Source: SHYR01 sp036013055
GTDB taxonomy: Bacteria; Chloroflexota; Dehalococcoidia; UBA2979
Assembly: GCA_036013055.1 (NCBI GenBank)
Contig: DASCQM010000016.1
Span: forward strand, 62,001 to 126,000
Reading direction: 5' to 3'
Length of the DNA: 64,000 bases
The translations under genes were made by a program, and so were the position numbers. Shown piece after piece: positions 25,330 through 35,890 of the stretch. A model generated the notes under the pieces. That model worked only from the letters and a program-made list of their open reading frames with translations, was not told the origin of the DNA and searched no databases. Numbering within the stretch: the stretch's first letter is position 1; each line of letters starts with the position of its first letter.

Positions 25330-26337
25330 TCACCGGGGGAAGACGTTGTTCGCCTCGTTGGCGTCGTTGATTGCGTCGCTGGAGAGGATGATCTGTAGAT
25401 CGTCGAGCGTGGGTACGGCGTCGTCGAAGTCGAAGCGGAAGACGCTCTCGCCACCGGCCGCAACCGCGAGCGGCGAGTTGATGCGTCCGAGCAGCGCCGG
25501 CGCCGGACCGCTCTGCCGGATCGAGATAGCGACGTTCCCCACCAGCGGAATCACGCTGTTGTTGCGAATCGTGATCGCGAGGCTGCGGGCCAGCTCGCTG
25601 AGCGTCACCGAGCGAATCTCGAGGTCATTCGCCAGATCGGGCGTGATCACGACCTCGGTGATGTTGTTCGTGAGATCGCGCTCCAGCATGCCCGCGGCAC
25701 CGAAGACCTCAATCGTGACCGTGGCCCGGCGCTGCACGTACTCGTCGGTCAGTTCCGCCTCCAGCACGTCTCCCGGGCGCAGCGGCTTCCCGCCGACATC
25801 GACGCGCGTCGGCTCGCCGTTGTCGACGACGATCGAAATCAGCCCGCCGACGTCGGCGTCGCCGAGGTTCGCGACGGCGACGATCAGCCGGTTGTCGCGC
25901 GAGTACACGGCTTCGACCGCGAGGTCGGGGAAGTCGGGCGTCGGCGTCGGTCCCGTCGCAGTGCTCGTCGCCGTCGGCGAGGCCGCGGGGGTCGCCGACG
26001 TGGGCGTACTGGTCGAGACCGGCCGCTCCGCGACGGCATCGGCGGGCACCCAGCCGACGATACCGCCATCGACGGTCTCGACCTCGACCCACTGGCCGTC
26101 GGGCGAGCGATCGCCGAGCGTGATCGGCTCACCGGGGCTGAGGCTCACCAGCGGATCGGCGTCCTCACTCGGCGAGGCGCGGAGGGTGATGTCGGCCGTC
26201 AGCACGGGCTGGCTCACGGCCGCGTCGTCATCGCCGAAGAGCAGCACGACGACGAGTGCCGTCGCTACCCCGGCGGCAGCGATCACCGCGATTGCCCCGC
26301 TCCATGCGAGCAGCGTCGCGCGGTCGCTGGCGTTCAT
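25330..26337 (-). CDS. membrane-anchored SH3b and CARDB-domain surface protein
   Basis: The 335-residue protein has an N-terminal membrane anchor (about 12-35) and a bacterial SH3-like domain (about 45-104, ending GGIVGWVPADAVA). A Thr/Ser/Pro/Ala-rich linker covers roughly 105-135. Two CARDB-type immunoglobulin-like repeats follow (about 136-235 and 238-335), each with a terminal ANNV- or TNNI-like motif. This is an extracytoplasmic architecture that suggests binding to cell wall or other envelope polymers. The start lies two bases from the stop of a similarly built gene, so the pair is co-transcribed and likely a duplication. No enzymatic domain is seen. Confidence 0.82.
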   Translation of the reverse strand: MNASDRATLLAWSGAIAVIAAAGVATALVVVLLFGDDDAAVSQPVLTADITLRASPSEDADPLVSLSPGEPITLGDRSPDGQWVEVETVDGGIVGWVPADAVAERPVSTSTPTSATPAASPTATSTATGPTPTPDFPDLAVEAVYSRDNRLIVAVANLGDADVGGLISIVVDNGEPTRVDVGGKPLRPGDVLEAELTDEYVQRRATVTIEVFGAAGMLERDLTNNITEVVITPDLANDLEIRSVTLSELARSLAITIRNNSVIPLVGNVAISIRQSGPAPALLGRINSPLAVAAGGESVFRFDFDDAVPTLDDLQIILSSDAINDANEANNVFPR

Positions 26338-26338
26338 C

Positions 26339-27259
26339 TCAGCTCCCGGTCGCGATCAGCAGCGCGGTGAAGATGTTGTTGAACTCCTGCGACTCGCGAA
26401 TCTCGTCGGGGCGGTCCAGTTCGATGATGTAGCTGCCGGTCTCGGAGACGATCACCGGCGTCACCACGGTGGCGCTGGCGCCCGGCGCAAGCGTCGTTGG
26501 GCCGATGCGCAGCACGCCGAGGATGTCTCCGGATGAGCGCGAGACGTTGAGCGGGACGAGCGCTTCGACGATCGCCAGTTCGCCCTCGTTGCGGAGTGCG
26601 ATCGCCAGCCGTCCGTCTTGCAGGAGGAAGGCATCCGCGATCGTGAGATCCGGCAGCGGTTCGCCCGTGGCTGCCGTCGCGTTCGGCTCGGGAAGCGGCG
26701 CAGCGAGCACCACGAGCACGTCGAGCGCCGCGAGCTCGGCGGCATCGATCGCGATCGCGTCAGCGCTCACCCAGCCTTCGACGTCGGAGGCGGGCGGGTA
26801 GGCGATCTTGACCCAGCGGTCGTCCGACGAGCGGCCGAGCAATCTCGCCGCTCGCGCCTCTGGAACGATCGCGATCACATCGGCAAAGCGGTCGGCGTCA
26901 CTGCGGACGTTTGTCGTGAAGCGGGTGACTGCGATGCCGGGCTCGGGCGTCGCCACGGCGGTGGGGTCGGCCGCGAGCGGTGTGGCGTCTTCGGCGGAGT
27001 CGCGGTAGGCGATGGCGGCGATCACGGAGGCGGCCACGAGGATGATCGCGAGACCCGCGAGCAATGGGGGGCGGAACGTTCTCGACCGTTGCCGGTTCTG
27101 CTGGTTCGTGGGTCTATCCCTCGAGGCCCCGCAGCCTGACCACGATTGTACTCCCGCAAACGAGGCGCGGGGCGCTGCTAGATGAGATTGAGATCCGTCG
27201 CTTGGCGGCGGGCAAACGGGTCGGTCATGCCCGAGACGTAGTCCGCGGCGCGACGCCAC
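26339..27259 (-). CDS. membrane-anchored SH3b and CARDB-domain protein, start uncertain
   Basis: It has the same architecture as its downstream neighbour with one CARDB repeat. A basic segment (NQQNRQRSRTFRPP) leads into a membrane helix (LLAGLAIILVAASVIAAIAY), then an SH3b-like domain (TTNVRSDADRF to DVEGWVSADAI), and finally a CARDB domain ending SQEFNNIF. The coordinates give the longest frame, from a GTG at 27259 that overlaps the 3' end of dgt by about 80 bases. The only other in-frame start before the helix is a TTG at 27064, which would cut off the basic segment. Neither has a convincing Shine-Dalgarno. The body of the gene is secure; the start is not. Confidence 0.72.
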   Translation of the reverse strand: MASRRGLRLGHDRPVCPPPSDGSQSHLAAPRASFAGVQSWSGCGASRDRPTNQQNRQRSRTFRPPLLAGLAIILVAASVIAAIAYRDSAEDATPLAADPTAVATPEPGIAVTRFTTNVRSDADRFADVIAIVPEARAARLLGRSSDDRWVKIAYPPASDVEGWVSADAIAIDAAELAALDVLVVLAAPLPEPNATAATGEPLPDLTIADAFLLQDGRLAIALRNEGELAIVEALVPLNVSRSSGDILGVLRIGPTTLAPGASATVVTPVIVSETGSYIIELDRPDEIRESQEFNNIFTALLIATGS

Positions 27260-28221
27260 GGCGGATCGCTGGCGACGGACCAGCCGGGGATCGTCTCCGG
27301 GCGCGCCTCGTAGTGGCGGAAGAGCGCCTGCACGATGGTCTGCCCCTTCAGCGCCTCGCTGAGCGTCGACTCCGCGAGGTAGACGCGCTGGAACATGTAC
27401 TCGCGAAGCACGTCGGTGGCGGCGAGCACCGAGGCGCTGAGCGCGATGCCCTCCGACGAGGGATCGCCGGCGTCGACGGCAGCGGCAGACGTACCGATGC
27501 AGTCGCTGATCAGCGTGTCGAGCCGCGTCGTGTGATCCGCGCCGAGCGTCTGACGGGCTTCGGCGGGGAGGTCGCCCTCGACCAGCATTCCTGCTCGTAC
27601 GGCGTCCTGAATGTCGTGATTGAGGTAGGCGATCGAGTCAGCGATCTTCACGATCTGGCCCTCGAACGTCGACGCTGCGCCCCACGCCTCGGAGGCGACG
27701 GACTCGCGCACCTTGGAGTGTTTGAGCATCGCCTCGCGCGTCTCGACGGTGAGGTTCAACCCCGCGCCGTCATTCTCCAGCAGCTCAACGATGCGCAGCG
27801 ACTGCTCGTTGTGGCGGAAGCCGTCCACGAGCAGATCGGCCAGCGCCTCCTCGCCGGCGTGACCGAAGGGCGTGTGGCCGAGGTCGTGGCCCAGCGCGGC
27901 GGCCTCAGTGAGGTCCTCGTTGAGGTTGAGTGCGCGAGCGATCGTACGTGCGACCTGCTGCACCTCGATCGTGTGCGTCATGCGCGTCACCACGTGGTCG
28001 GAGTCGGGCGCGATGAAGACCTGCGTTTTGTGCTTCAGCCGCCGGAAGGCGCGCGTGTGGATGATGCGGTCGCGATCGAGCTGGTAGGCGAGGCGTAGCG
28101 GCTGCGGCGGCTCCGGCCGTTCGCGACCGGCTGACGTCGCTTCGCGCGCGGCGGATGGCGCAAGCGCGGCCTCGCGCGCTTCGAGGGTTGTGCGGACCGC
28201 CGAGCCGGTGTCGATGCTCAC
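27178..28221 (-). CDS. dgt: deoxyguanosinetriphosphate triphosphohydrolase-like HD protein
   Basis: This is a 347-residue HD-domain dNTP triphosphohydrolase that cleaves dGTP (or other dNTPs) to the nucleoside and triphosphate. The typical entry segment RIIHTRAFRRLKHKTQVF is present. The HD residues are visible in RMTHTIEVQQ and in GHDLGHTPFGHAGE, the diagnostic signature of the type 1 dNTPase family. The start is GTG at 28221, with TAGACT exactly six bases upstream and no Shine-Dalgarno. Sequence alone cannot separate dGTP-specific enzymes from broad dNTPases. The following SH3b-CARDB gene overlaps its end if the longest frame is real. Confidence 0.93.
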   Translation of the reverse strand: MSIDTGSAVRTTLEAREAALAPSAAREATSAGRERPEPPQPLRLAYQLDRDRIIHTRAFRRLKHKTQVFIAPDSDHVVTRMTHTIEVQQVARTIARALNLNEDLTEAAALGHDLGHTPFGHAGEEALADLLVDGFRHNEQSLRIVELLENDGAGLNLTVETREAMLKHSKVRESVASEAWGAASTFEGQIVKIADSIAYLNHDIQDAVRAGMLVEGDLPAEARQTLGADHTTRLDTLISDCIGTSAAAVDAGDPSSEGIALSASVLAATDVLREYMFQRVYLAESTLSEALKGQTIVQALFRHYEARPETIPGWSVASDPPWRRAADYVSGMTDPFARRQATDLNLI

Positions 28222-28227
28222 GCGTGT

Positions 28228-28233
28228 AGTCTA
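28228..28233 (-). promoter_or_regulatory. -10 box for leaderless transcription of dgt
   Basis: TAGACT on the minus strand ends exactly six bases before the GTG at 28221. There is no ribosome-binding sequence. Confidence 0.55.
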
Positions 28234-28276
28234 GCGCACCGCCGGATGTGGTCATCTGTCTGAGCGGATTCACGAT

Positions 28277-28307
28277 TCGACAATGGCACGGGGGTGGGCC
28301 GTATAAT
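28277..28307 (+). promoter_or_regulatory. sigma-70 type promoter for ppdK
   Basis: A consensus TATAAT (28302-28307) has a TCGACA (28277-28282) 19 bases upstream as a likely -35. The predicted start point near 28314 gives a leader of about 120 bases. Confidence 0.65.
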
Positions 28308-28435
28308 TGCCATGCGGCTTTGAATTTCGGGGTGCTGGCGAATCCACGTTGCTCCCCACACAGCTACTGTGTACGGTCCTCAGTCGCGTCTCGTCGTAGC
28401 TGACGGCGGGAGCTCCCCGGGGTTGTGAGCGCCGC
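28308..28435 (+). promoter_or_regulatory. long structured 5' leader of ppdK
   Basis: The stretch between the promoter and the ATG contains a six-pair hairpin ACACAG-CTA-CTGTGT (28358-28372). It also holds a self-complementary GGGAGCTCCC (28408-28417) just before the start region. No strong Shine-Dalgarno is seen near the ATG; GGGG at 28419-28422 is far for one. It may control translation, but I recognise no riboswitch class. Confidence 0.4.
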
Positions 28436-31171
<2,736 letters not shown>

Positions 31172-31181
31172 GGCAGAACGA

Positions 31182-31340
31182 ATGCTCCCGAGCCGCTACG
31201 AGGTTGGCTACGTGGCGGCGGTATTCGTCTCTGTCACGGCGTTTTCATCGGGCGAACGCGGTCTGGCGGTCGCGGCTCTTGTCGTGGCTGGCGTCGTGTG
31301 GAATCTGCGGCGCTTCCATCATCGCGGTGACGGCGAGTAA
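31182..31340 (+). CDS. small two-helix membrane protein, hypothetical
   Basis: A 52-residue frame starts at an ATG ten bases after the ppdK stop, with GAGG nine bases upstream. It encodes MLPSRYEVGY followed by hydrophobic stretches VAAVFVSVTAF and LAVAALVVAGVVW, and a basic end (NLRRFHHR). Co-transcription with ppdK is likely. Nothing recognisable is known about it. It may be a real small membrane protein or a chance frame. Confidence 0.45.
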   Translation: MLPSRYEVGYVAAVFVSVTAFSSGERGLAVAALVVAGVVWNLRRFHHRGDGE

Positions 31341-31380
31341 CAGGCCGTAGATCGCCGGCATCGCCGCCGTTCACCGGCAG

Positions 31381-33225
31381 CTACTCGACGGTCACCGTCT
31401 TCGCCAGGTTGCGCGGCTGATCGACGTCCGCGCCGCGCTCGACGGCGATGAAGTACGCCAGCAACTGCATCGGTACGACCGCGACCATCGGGCTGAGCAG
31501 CGGGTCGATCGACGGTAGCTCGATCACGTCGTCGGCAACGCCGTCGAGACTGTGGTCGCCGTCCGAGACCAGCGCGATTACCGGGCCTCGTCGCGCCTTC
31601 AGTTGCTCGATGTTCGAGCGCATCTTGTCGCGCAGGCCGTCATCGAGGGCAATCGCGACGGTGGGAACGCTCTCGTCGATCAGTGCGATTGGGCCGTGCT
31701 TCATTTCGCCGGCCGGGTAGCCCTCGGCGTGGATGTAGCTGACCTCTTTGAGCTTGAGCGCGCCCTCCATCGCGATCGGGAGGGTGATGCCACGCCCGAG
31801 GAAGAGGAAGTTCTCATACGGCGCGTAGCGGCTGGCAATGCTCTCGATGCGCTGCTCGAGCAGTAGCGTTTCGCCGACGACCGATGGGGTATGCAGCGCC
31901 GCCGCGACCTGTTCCGCTTCGACCGCGGCATCAAGTACGCCGCGCACCCGTCCGAGGTGGAGCGCGAGCGCGTGCAGCGCGAACATCGAGCCGAGCATCG
32001 TCTTCGTGCTGGCGACCGCGATCTCGGGCCCCGCACGCATGAAGAGTGTGCCGTCGGCGATGCGCGTCGACTGTGCGCCGGGCGTGTTGCAGATCGTGAT
32101 CTGCGCGCATCCGGCCTCGCGCGCCTCTTCCATCGCCCAGAGGGTGTCGACGGTCTCGCCGGCCTGCGAGACCGAAATCACGAGCGTGTGCTCGTCGATC
32201 ACCGGCTGCCGGTAGCGGAACTCGGAGGCGTTCTCGACCTCGGCCGGCAGCTTCGCCAGCCGTTCGATGTAGTGGCGACCAACCATCGCGGCATGCATCG
32301 AGGTGCCCATTGCCACGATGATCACGCGCTGGAACGTCTGCGCGCGCGCATCGTCGAACGGGAACTCGTCGAGCACGACGCCCGGCGGGTTCGGGTGATA
32401 ACGCCCGCGTACGGCATCGAGCGCGATCTCCGGCTGCTCGTGGATCTCCTTCAGCATGAAGTGCTTGTAGCGGCCCTTCACGGCGGCTACCGGGTCGTAC
32501 GGCTGCGTCTCGATCGGCTTCTCGATCATCGCGCCGTCCGCGTCCATGTACCCGATCGCGTCCGAGCGCACGTCGGCGATCTCGCCGGGGTCGAGGAAGG
32601 CGACGCGGCGCGTGTGCGGGAGCAGCGCCGAGAGGTCGGAGGCGATGAACGATTCGCCGTCGCCGTAGCCGACCACCACACCGCCCGCGTTGCCGACGCG
32701 AGCCGCGACGATGCGCCCGTTCTCCTCGGGCGAGACGGCGACGATCGCGTGCGCGCCGTCCAGCTCAAGCGTGACGAGGCGCAGGGCTTCGGCGAGGTCG
32801 GTCCCGGCGTCGAGCCGCTCGGCGATCATGTGGGCGATCACCTCGCTGTCGGTATCGGAGTGGAACGCGACGCCGCGCTCCAGGTAGCGTTCGCGCAGCG
32901 TCTCGAAGTTCTCGACGATCCCGTTGTGGATGATCGCAACGCGGCCCTGTGAGTCGAGATGCGGGTGCGCATTCTCATCGTTCGGTTCGCCGTGCGTGGC
33001 CCAGCGGGTGTGGCCGATGCCGGCGACGGCAGGCGGGAGCGAGCCCTCGATGCGGGCGTCGAGATTGTCGAGCTTGCCCGCCGCCTTGGCGACGTACAGC
33101 TCATGGTCCTTGTCGAAGAGTGCGATCCCGGCGGAGTCGTATCCGCGGTACTCAAGCCGCTTCAGTCCATCGATGACGATCGGACCGGCGGGGCGCCGTC
33201 CTGTGTATCCAATGATTCCGCACAC
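31381..33225 (-). CDS. glmS: glutamine-fructose-6-phosphate aminotransferase (isomerizing)
   Basis: This 614-residue enzyme makes glucosamine-6-phosphate from fructose-6-phosphate and glutamine, the first step to UDP-GlcNAc. After removal of the initiator, Cys2 is the glutaminase nucleophile (MCGIIGYTG). The glutaminase domain contains LEYRGYDSAG, HTRWATHGEPN and HNGIVEN. Two SIS domains form the isomerase half (ISVSQAGETVDT, and GRGITLPIAMEGALKLKE near residue 480). The C-terminus ends NLAKTVTVE, as in the family. The start is GTG. It is the last gene of the leftward run; glmU lies 14 kb further right. No glmS ribozyme can be recognised, since plsC ends only 36 bases upstream. Confidence 0.97.
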   Translation of the reverse strand: MCGIIGYTGRRPAGPIVIDGLKRLEYRGYDSAGIALFDKDHELYVAKAAGKLDNLDARIEGSLPPAVAGIGHTRWATHGEPNDENAHPHLDSQGRVAIIHNGIVENFETLRERYLERGVAFHSDTDSEVIAHMIAERLDAGTDLAEALRLVTLELDGAHAIVAVSPEENGRIVAARVGNAGGVVVGYGDGESFIASDLSALLPHTRRVAFLDPGEIADVRSDAIGYMDADGAMIEKPIETQPYDPVAAVKGRYKHFMLKEIHEQPEIALDAVRGRYHPNPPGVVLDEFPFDDARAQTFQRVIIVAMGTSMHAAMVGRHYIERLAKLPAEVENASEFRYRQPVIDEHTLVISVSQAGETVDTLWAMEEAREAGCAQITICNTPGAQSTRIADGTLFMRAGPEIAVASTKTMLGSMFALHALALHLGRVRGVLDAAVEAEQVAAALHTPSVVGETLLLEQRIESIASRYAPYENFLFLGRGITLPIAMEGALKLKEVSYIHAEGYPAGEMKHGPIALIDESVPTVAIALDDGLRDKMRSNIEQLKARRGPVIALVSDGDHSLDGVADDVIELPSIDPLLSPMVAVVPMQLLAYFIAVERGADVDQPRNLAKTVTVE

Positions 33226-33261
33226 AGCGTGCCTGCTCTCACCCGCCTCAGCGATCGTACC

Positions 33262-33987
33262 TCACTCGGCGGGTGGCTGGGTCTCCGAGGGGTCGCGCTG
33301 CTGCCGTTCGAAGACGAGCGTGCCCTCCGAGTCGGGCCCGTACGCGCCCTGGTAGTGCTCCGGGAGCAGTGCGGCAATCTTGCGCATCATCTCGTCGGTC
33401 GAGTGTTCAGCCTGCGATGTGCCGGCACTCTCCTTCGTCAGTTCGAACGGCTCGCCGAACTCGACGCGGAAGACGGGGCGCCTGAGCAGCATCCATTGGA
33501 AGAAGACCGCCGGGATGCGAATGTTGTCCGTGCCCGTGATCGCGACCGGCACGACCGGCGAGCCGGCGAGCAGCGCGACCATCGCGGCACCGGGCAGGGC
33601 AGGGCGCATGCCTTCACCCTGTGTGCGAGTGCCCTCGGGGAACATCAGCACGGCGTCCCCCCGTCGGAGGTAGTTGCGGGCGGCGCGCAGCGCGCCCATG
33701 TCGGCCGAGAAGCGACGCACGGGGAACGCGCCGTACGCCCAGAGCACCCAGCCGACGAGAGGCGTCTCGAAGAGCTCCCGCTTGGCCATCGGATGCAGGC
33801 GTCGCCGGCAGGATGCGGCGACGAGCGGCGGGTCGAGCAGGTGCAGGTGGTTCGATACCACGACGACACCGCCCTCGCTGGGCATGCGCTCGGCGTGGAC
33901 GACTTCCCAGCGCGCGAAGGCGCGCACGACGAGGCGCGTCACGGCTCGGAAGAAGTAGTACGAGACGACGGAGAGCCGGCGCTTCAC
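33262..33987 (-). CDS. plsC: 1-acyl-sn-glycerol-3-phosphate acyltransferase family protein
   Basis: This membrane-associated acyltransferase (241 aa) adds the second acyl chain to lysophosphatidic acid. The HX4D motif is His47 to Asp52 (NHLHLLD). The glycerophosphate-binding FPEGTRTQGE and the later VPVAITGTDNI motif follow at the usual distances. The N-terminus is amphipathic and hydrophobic (VVSYYFFRAVTRLVVRAF). I chose the GTG at 33987, ten bases after the cmk stop, as the first start outside the upstream gene; longer frames lie inside cmk. The cmk-plsC order is common in bacteria. The acidic C-terminal tail (about 190-241) has no known motif. Confidence 0.92.
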   Translation of the reverse strand: MKRRLSVVSYYFFRAVTRLVVRAFARWEVVHAERMPSEGGVVVVSNHLHLLDPPLVAASCRRRLHPMAKRELFETPLVGWVLWAYGAFPVRRFSADMGALRAARNYLRRGDAVLMFPEGTRTQGEGMRPALPGAAMVALLAGSPVVPVAITGTDNIRIPAVFFQWMLLRRPVFRVEFGEPFELTKESAGTSQAEHSTDEMMRKIAALLPEHYQGAYGPDSEGTLVFERQQRDPSETQPPAE

Positions 33988-33997
33988 GGTAAGGGCG

Positions 33998-34711
33998 CTA
34001 CTGCGGCTGCTGCGCGTCGCTGTGGGCGGCGACGCAAGCATCGACGACCTGATCGATGCCCAGCGCATCGGTGTCGATCACGAGCGCGTCAGCGGCCGCC
34101 TGCTCACGCTTGATCGCGCGGTCGCCCGTCGCATCGAGTTCGTCGCGGCGTCGCGTCTCGTCCATCACCCGCTCGACGGTACTGTCGCGTCCGGAGACCT
34201 GCTCTTCGCCGAATCGGCGGCGTGCGCGCACCTCGAGGGAGGCGTCAAGAAAGACCTTCGTGCGCGCTTCCGTCAGCACGCGTGTCCCGATGTCGCGACC
34301 GACCATCACGACCGGCTCCCGCGTCGCGAGCGCGCGTTGCCGGCGTACCAGTTCGTCGCGCACGTCGGGGACGCGCGAGATCAGCGAGACGGTGCGCTCG
34401 ACCTCGGGATCGCGCAGCAGATCGGTGACGTCCTCGTCGGCGAGAAAGACGCGTGGCGTGCCGGGTTGCGGCCAGCGCATATCGAGGTCGATCTCACGCA
34501 CCAGCGAGGTGACTGCAGCCGCGTCCTCAGCGTCGGTCGTGCTGCGCAGCACGGCGAGCGTGCAGGCGCGGTACATCATCCCGGTGTCGAAGAAGCCGAA
34601 GCCAAGGCGCTCCGCGAGTGCGCGACCAACCGCGCTCTTGCCGGAGGCGGTGGGGCCATCGATCGCGACGCTGCCGGCCAGCGAGTCGGAACGTTCAGCA
34701 GATTCAGCGAT
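33998..34711 (-). CDS. cmk: cytidylate kinase with an apparent non-canonical start codon
   Basis: The enzyme phosphorylates CMP/dCMP. The P-loop GPTASGKS (residues 19-26), the TGMMYRA segment and GRDIGTRVL identify it clearly. No ATG, GTG or TTG exists in frame between the stop codon upstream and the P-loop; the first ATG (34579) would delete the P-loop. The best initiator is the ATC at 34709-34711, which has a perfect GGAGGA (34717-34722, minus strand) five bases upstream and gives I-AESAERSDSLAG before the core. Either ATC is used, as for infC-type starts, or a base is wrong in the assembly. It lies between the rsuA-type gene and plsC. Confidence 0.88.
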   Translation of the reverse strand: MAESAERSDSLAGSVAIDGPTASGKSAVGRALAERLGFGFFDTGMMYRACTLAVLRSTTDAEDAAAVTSLVREIDLDMRWPQPGTPRVFLADEDVTDLLRDPEVERTVSLISRVPDVRDELVRRQRALATREPVVMVGRDIGTRVLTEARTKVFLDASLEVRARRRFGEEQVSGRDSTVERVMDETRRRDELDATGDRAIKREQAAADALVIDTDALGIDQVVDACVAAHSDAQQPQ

Positions 34712-34750
34712 GTCGATCCTCCGGGGTGCGGGGCGGGGGCGGGTGCGGAA

Positions 34751-35500
34751 TCATAGCGATGCGGCGGGGGAAGCGTCCACAAGGCCCACCAACTCGCGAA
34801 GCGTCCGCTCCTCCTCGGACGTCAGCGGCCGTGACTGGCCGGGGGCGAGGTCGCCGAGCTGGATACCGCCGAAGTCGACACGGGTCAGCCGTGTGACGGA
34901 GTGGTCGACGGCTCGCATCATGCGTCGGATCTGGCGCTTCTTGCCCTCGTGGATAGCGATGCTGAGCAGCGATGTCTCGCCACCGGGGGTGATGATCGTG
35001 ACCTTCGCCGGCGCGGTCTGGCCGTCCTCCAGCACCACGCCGTGACGCAGCTCATCGATCGCGGAGCGAGACGGCGTGCCGTTGACGGTGGCCTCGTAGC
35101 GCTTCGTCACGCGGTAGCGAGGATGCGAGAGCCGAAACGCGAGTTCGCCGTCCGTCGAGAGCAGCAGTAGCCCGCCGCTGTCGCGGTCGAGCCGACCGAC
35201 GTAGCGCAGCGACTTCGGTGCGTCGCTGAGCAGGTCGTAGACGGTCTTGCGGCCGCGCTCGTCCTTCGCCGTGACGAGATAGCCCTCCGGCTTGTTTAGC
35301 ATGATCGTGACGGCGGGCAGCGGCGGCGGGAGCGGTGTACCGTTGACCTTGATCGTCTCTAGCTCAGGGTCGGCGCGCTGCCCGAGCTTCGCGACCTGAC
35401 CATCCACGGTGACGCTGCCCGCCTCGATCAGGCGTTCGGCAGTGCGGCGTCCGCCGTATCCGGCGCGAGCGAGTAGCTTCTGTAGTCGTTCAGCAGGCAT
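34751..35500 (-). CDS. RsuA/RluB/RluE-family rRNA pseudouridine synthase
   Basis: This enzyme isomerises a uridine in ribosomal RNA. An N-terminal S4 RNA-binding domain (about 3-50, RLQKLLARAGYGGRRTAERL) precedes the catalytic domain. The active-site Asp105 lies in GRLDRDSGGLLLL, the family signature. It is 249 residues long, as usual. RluB (23S) is the more likely role, given that scpB/cmk neighbours in other bacteria are RluB-type, but RsuA cannot be excluded. The ATG has no obvious Shine-Dalgarno. The gene starts 18 bases after the small hypothetical gene and precedes cmk. Confidence 0.93.
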   Translation of the reverse strand: MPAERLQKLLARAGYGGRRTAERLIEAGSVTVDGQVAKLGQRADPELETIKVNGTPLPPPLPAVTIMLNKPEGYLVTAKDERGRKTVYDLLSDAPKSLRYVGRLDRDSGGLLLLSTDGELAFRLSHPRYRVTKRYEATVNGTPSRSAIDELRHGVVLEDGQTAPAKVTIITPGGETSLLSIAIHEGKKRQIRRMMRAVDHSVTRLTRVDFGGIQLGDLAPGQSRPLTSEEERTLRELVGLVDASPAASL

Positions 35501-35518
35501 TGCAGTCAGTTCAGTCGG

Positions 35519-35827
35519 CTATCGCTTGCGTTCGCCACGTTCGACGACGGTCAGCTCCGTGACGACGCGACGTTCGGTGAGGACGTGCTGGCGGCGTCGG
35601 AAGGGCGCGATCACCCCATCGACGGCGCGCCGGGCGAGCGCGCGGAGTGTGTAGTCGGCGGCGAACCCCACGACGAGCGCGGCAGCGGATCGCGTGACGG
35701 CAGGCAGAGTGCGACGAGCGACGACCGGCAGCCAGCGAGCGCGGGTGCTCGGCGTTCGACTGCCTCGCGATGTCGTGAGCGCGCGTTGGCGTGGTCCGCC
35801 CGGTGCTGCGCCTTCACGAGAGGTCAT
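35519..35827 (-). CDS. small basic protein with one hydrophobic segment, hypothetical
   Basis: The 102-residue protein starts at an ATG with GGAAG seven bases upstream. It has a Ser/Arg/Thr-rich N-terminus, a hydrophobic helix around residues 44-58 (SAAALVVGFAADYTLRAL), and a basic C-terminal segment (RRRQHVLTERRVV). Predicted charge is strongly positive. I recognise no family. It lies in line between the formyltransferase-like and pseudouridine synthase genes. The coding pattern is plausible but weaker than its neighbours. Confidence 0.55.
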   Translation of the reverse strand: MTSREGAAPGGPRQRALTTSRGSRTPSTRARWLPVVARRTLPAVTRSAAALVVGFAADYTLRALARRAVDGVIAPFRRRQHVLTERRVVTELTVVERGERKR

Positions 35828-35890
35828 GGAGTCTTCCGTATCTGGTCGTTCGCGGGCCACAGGGTAGCACCGCATGCAGGGCGTGGCGCG

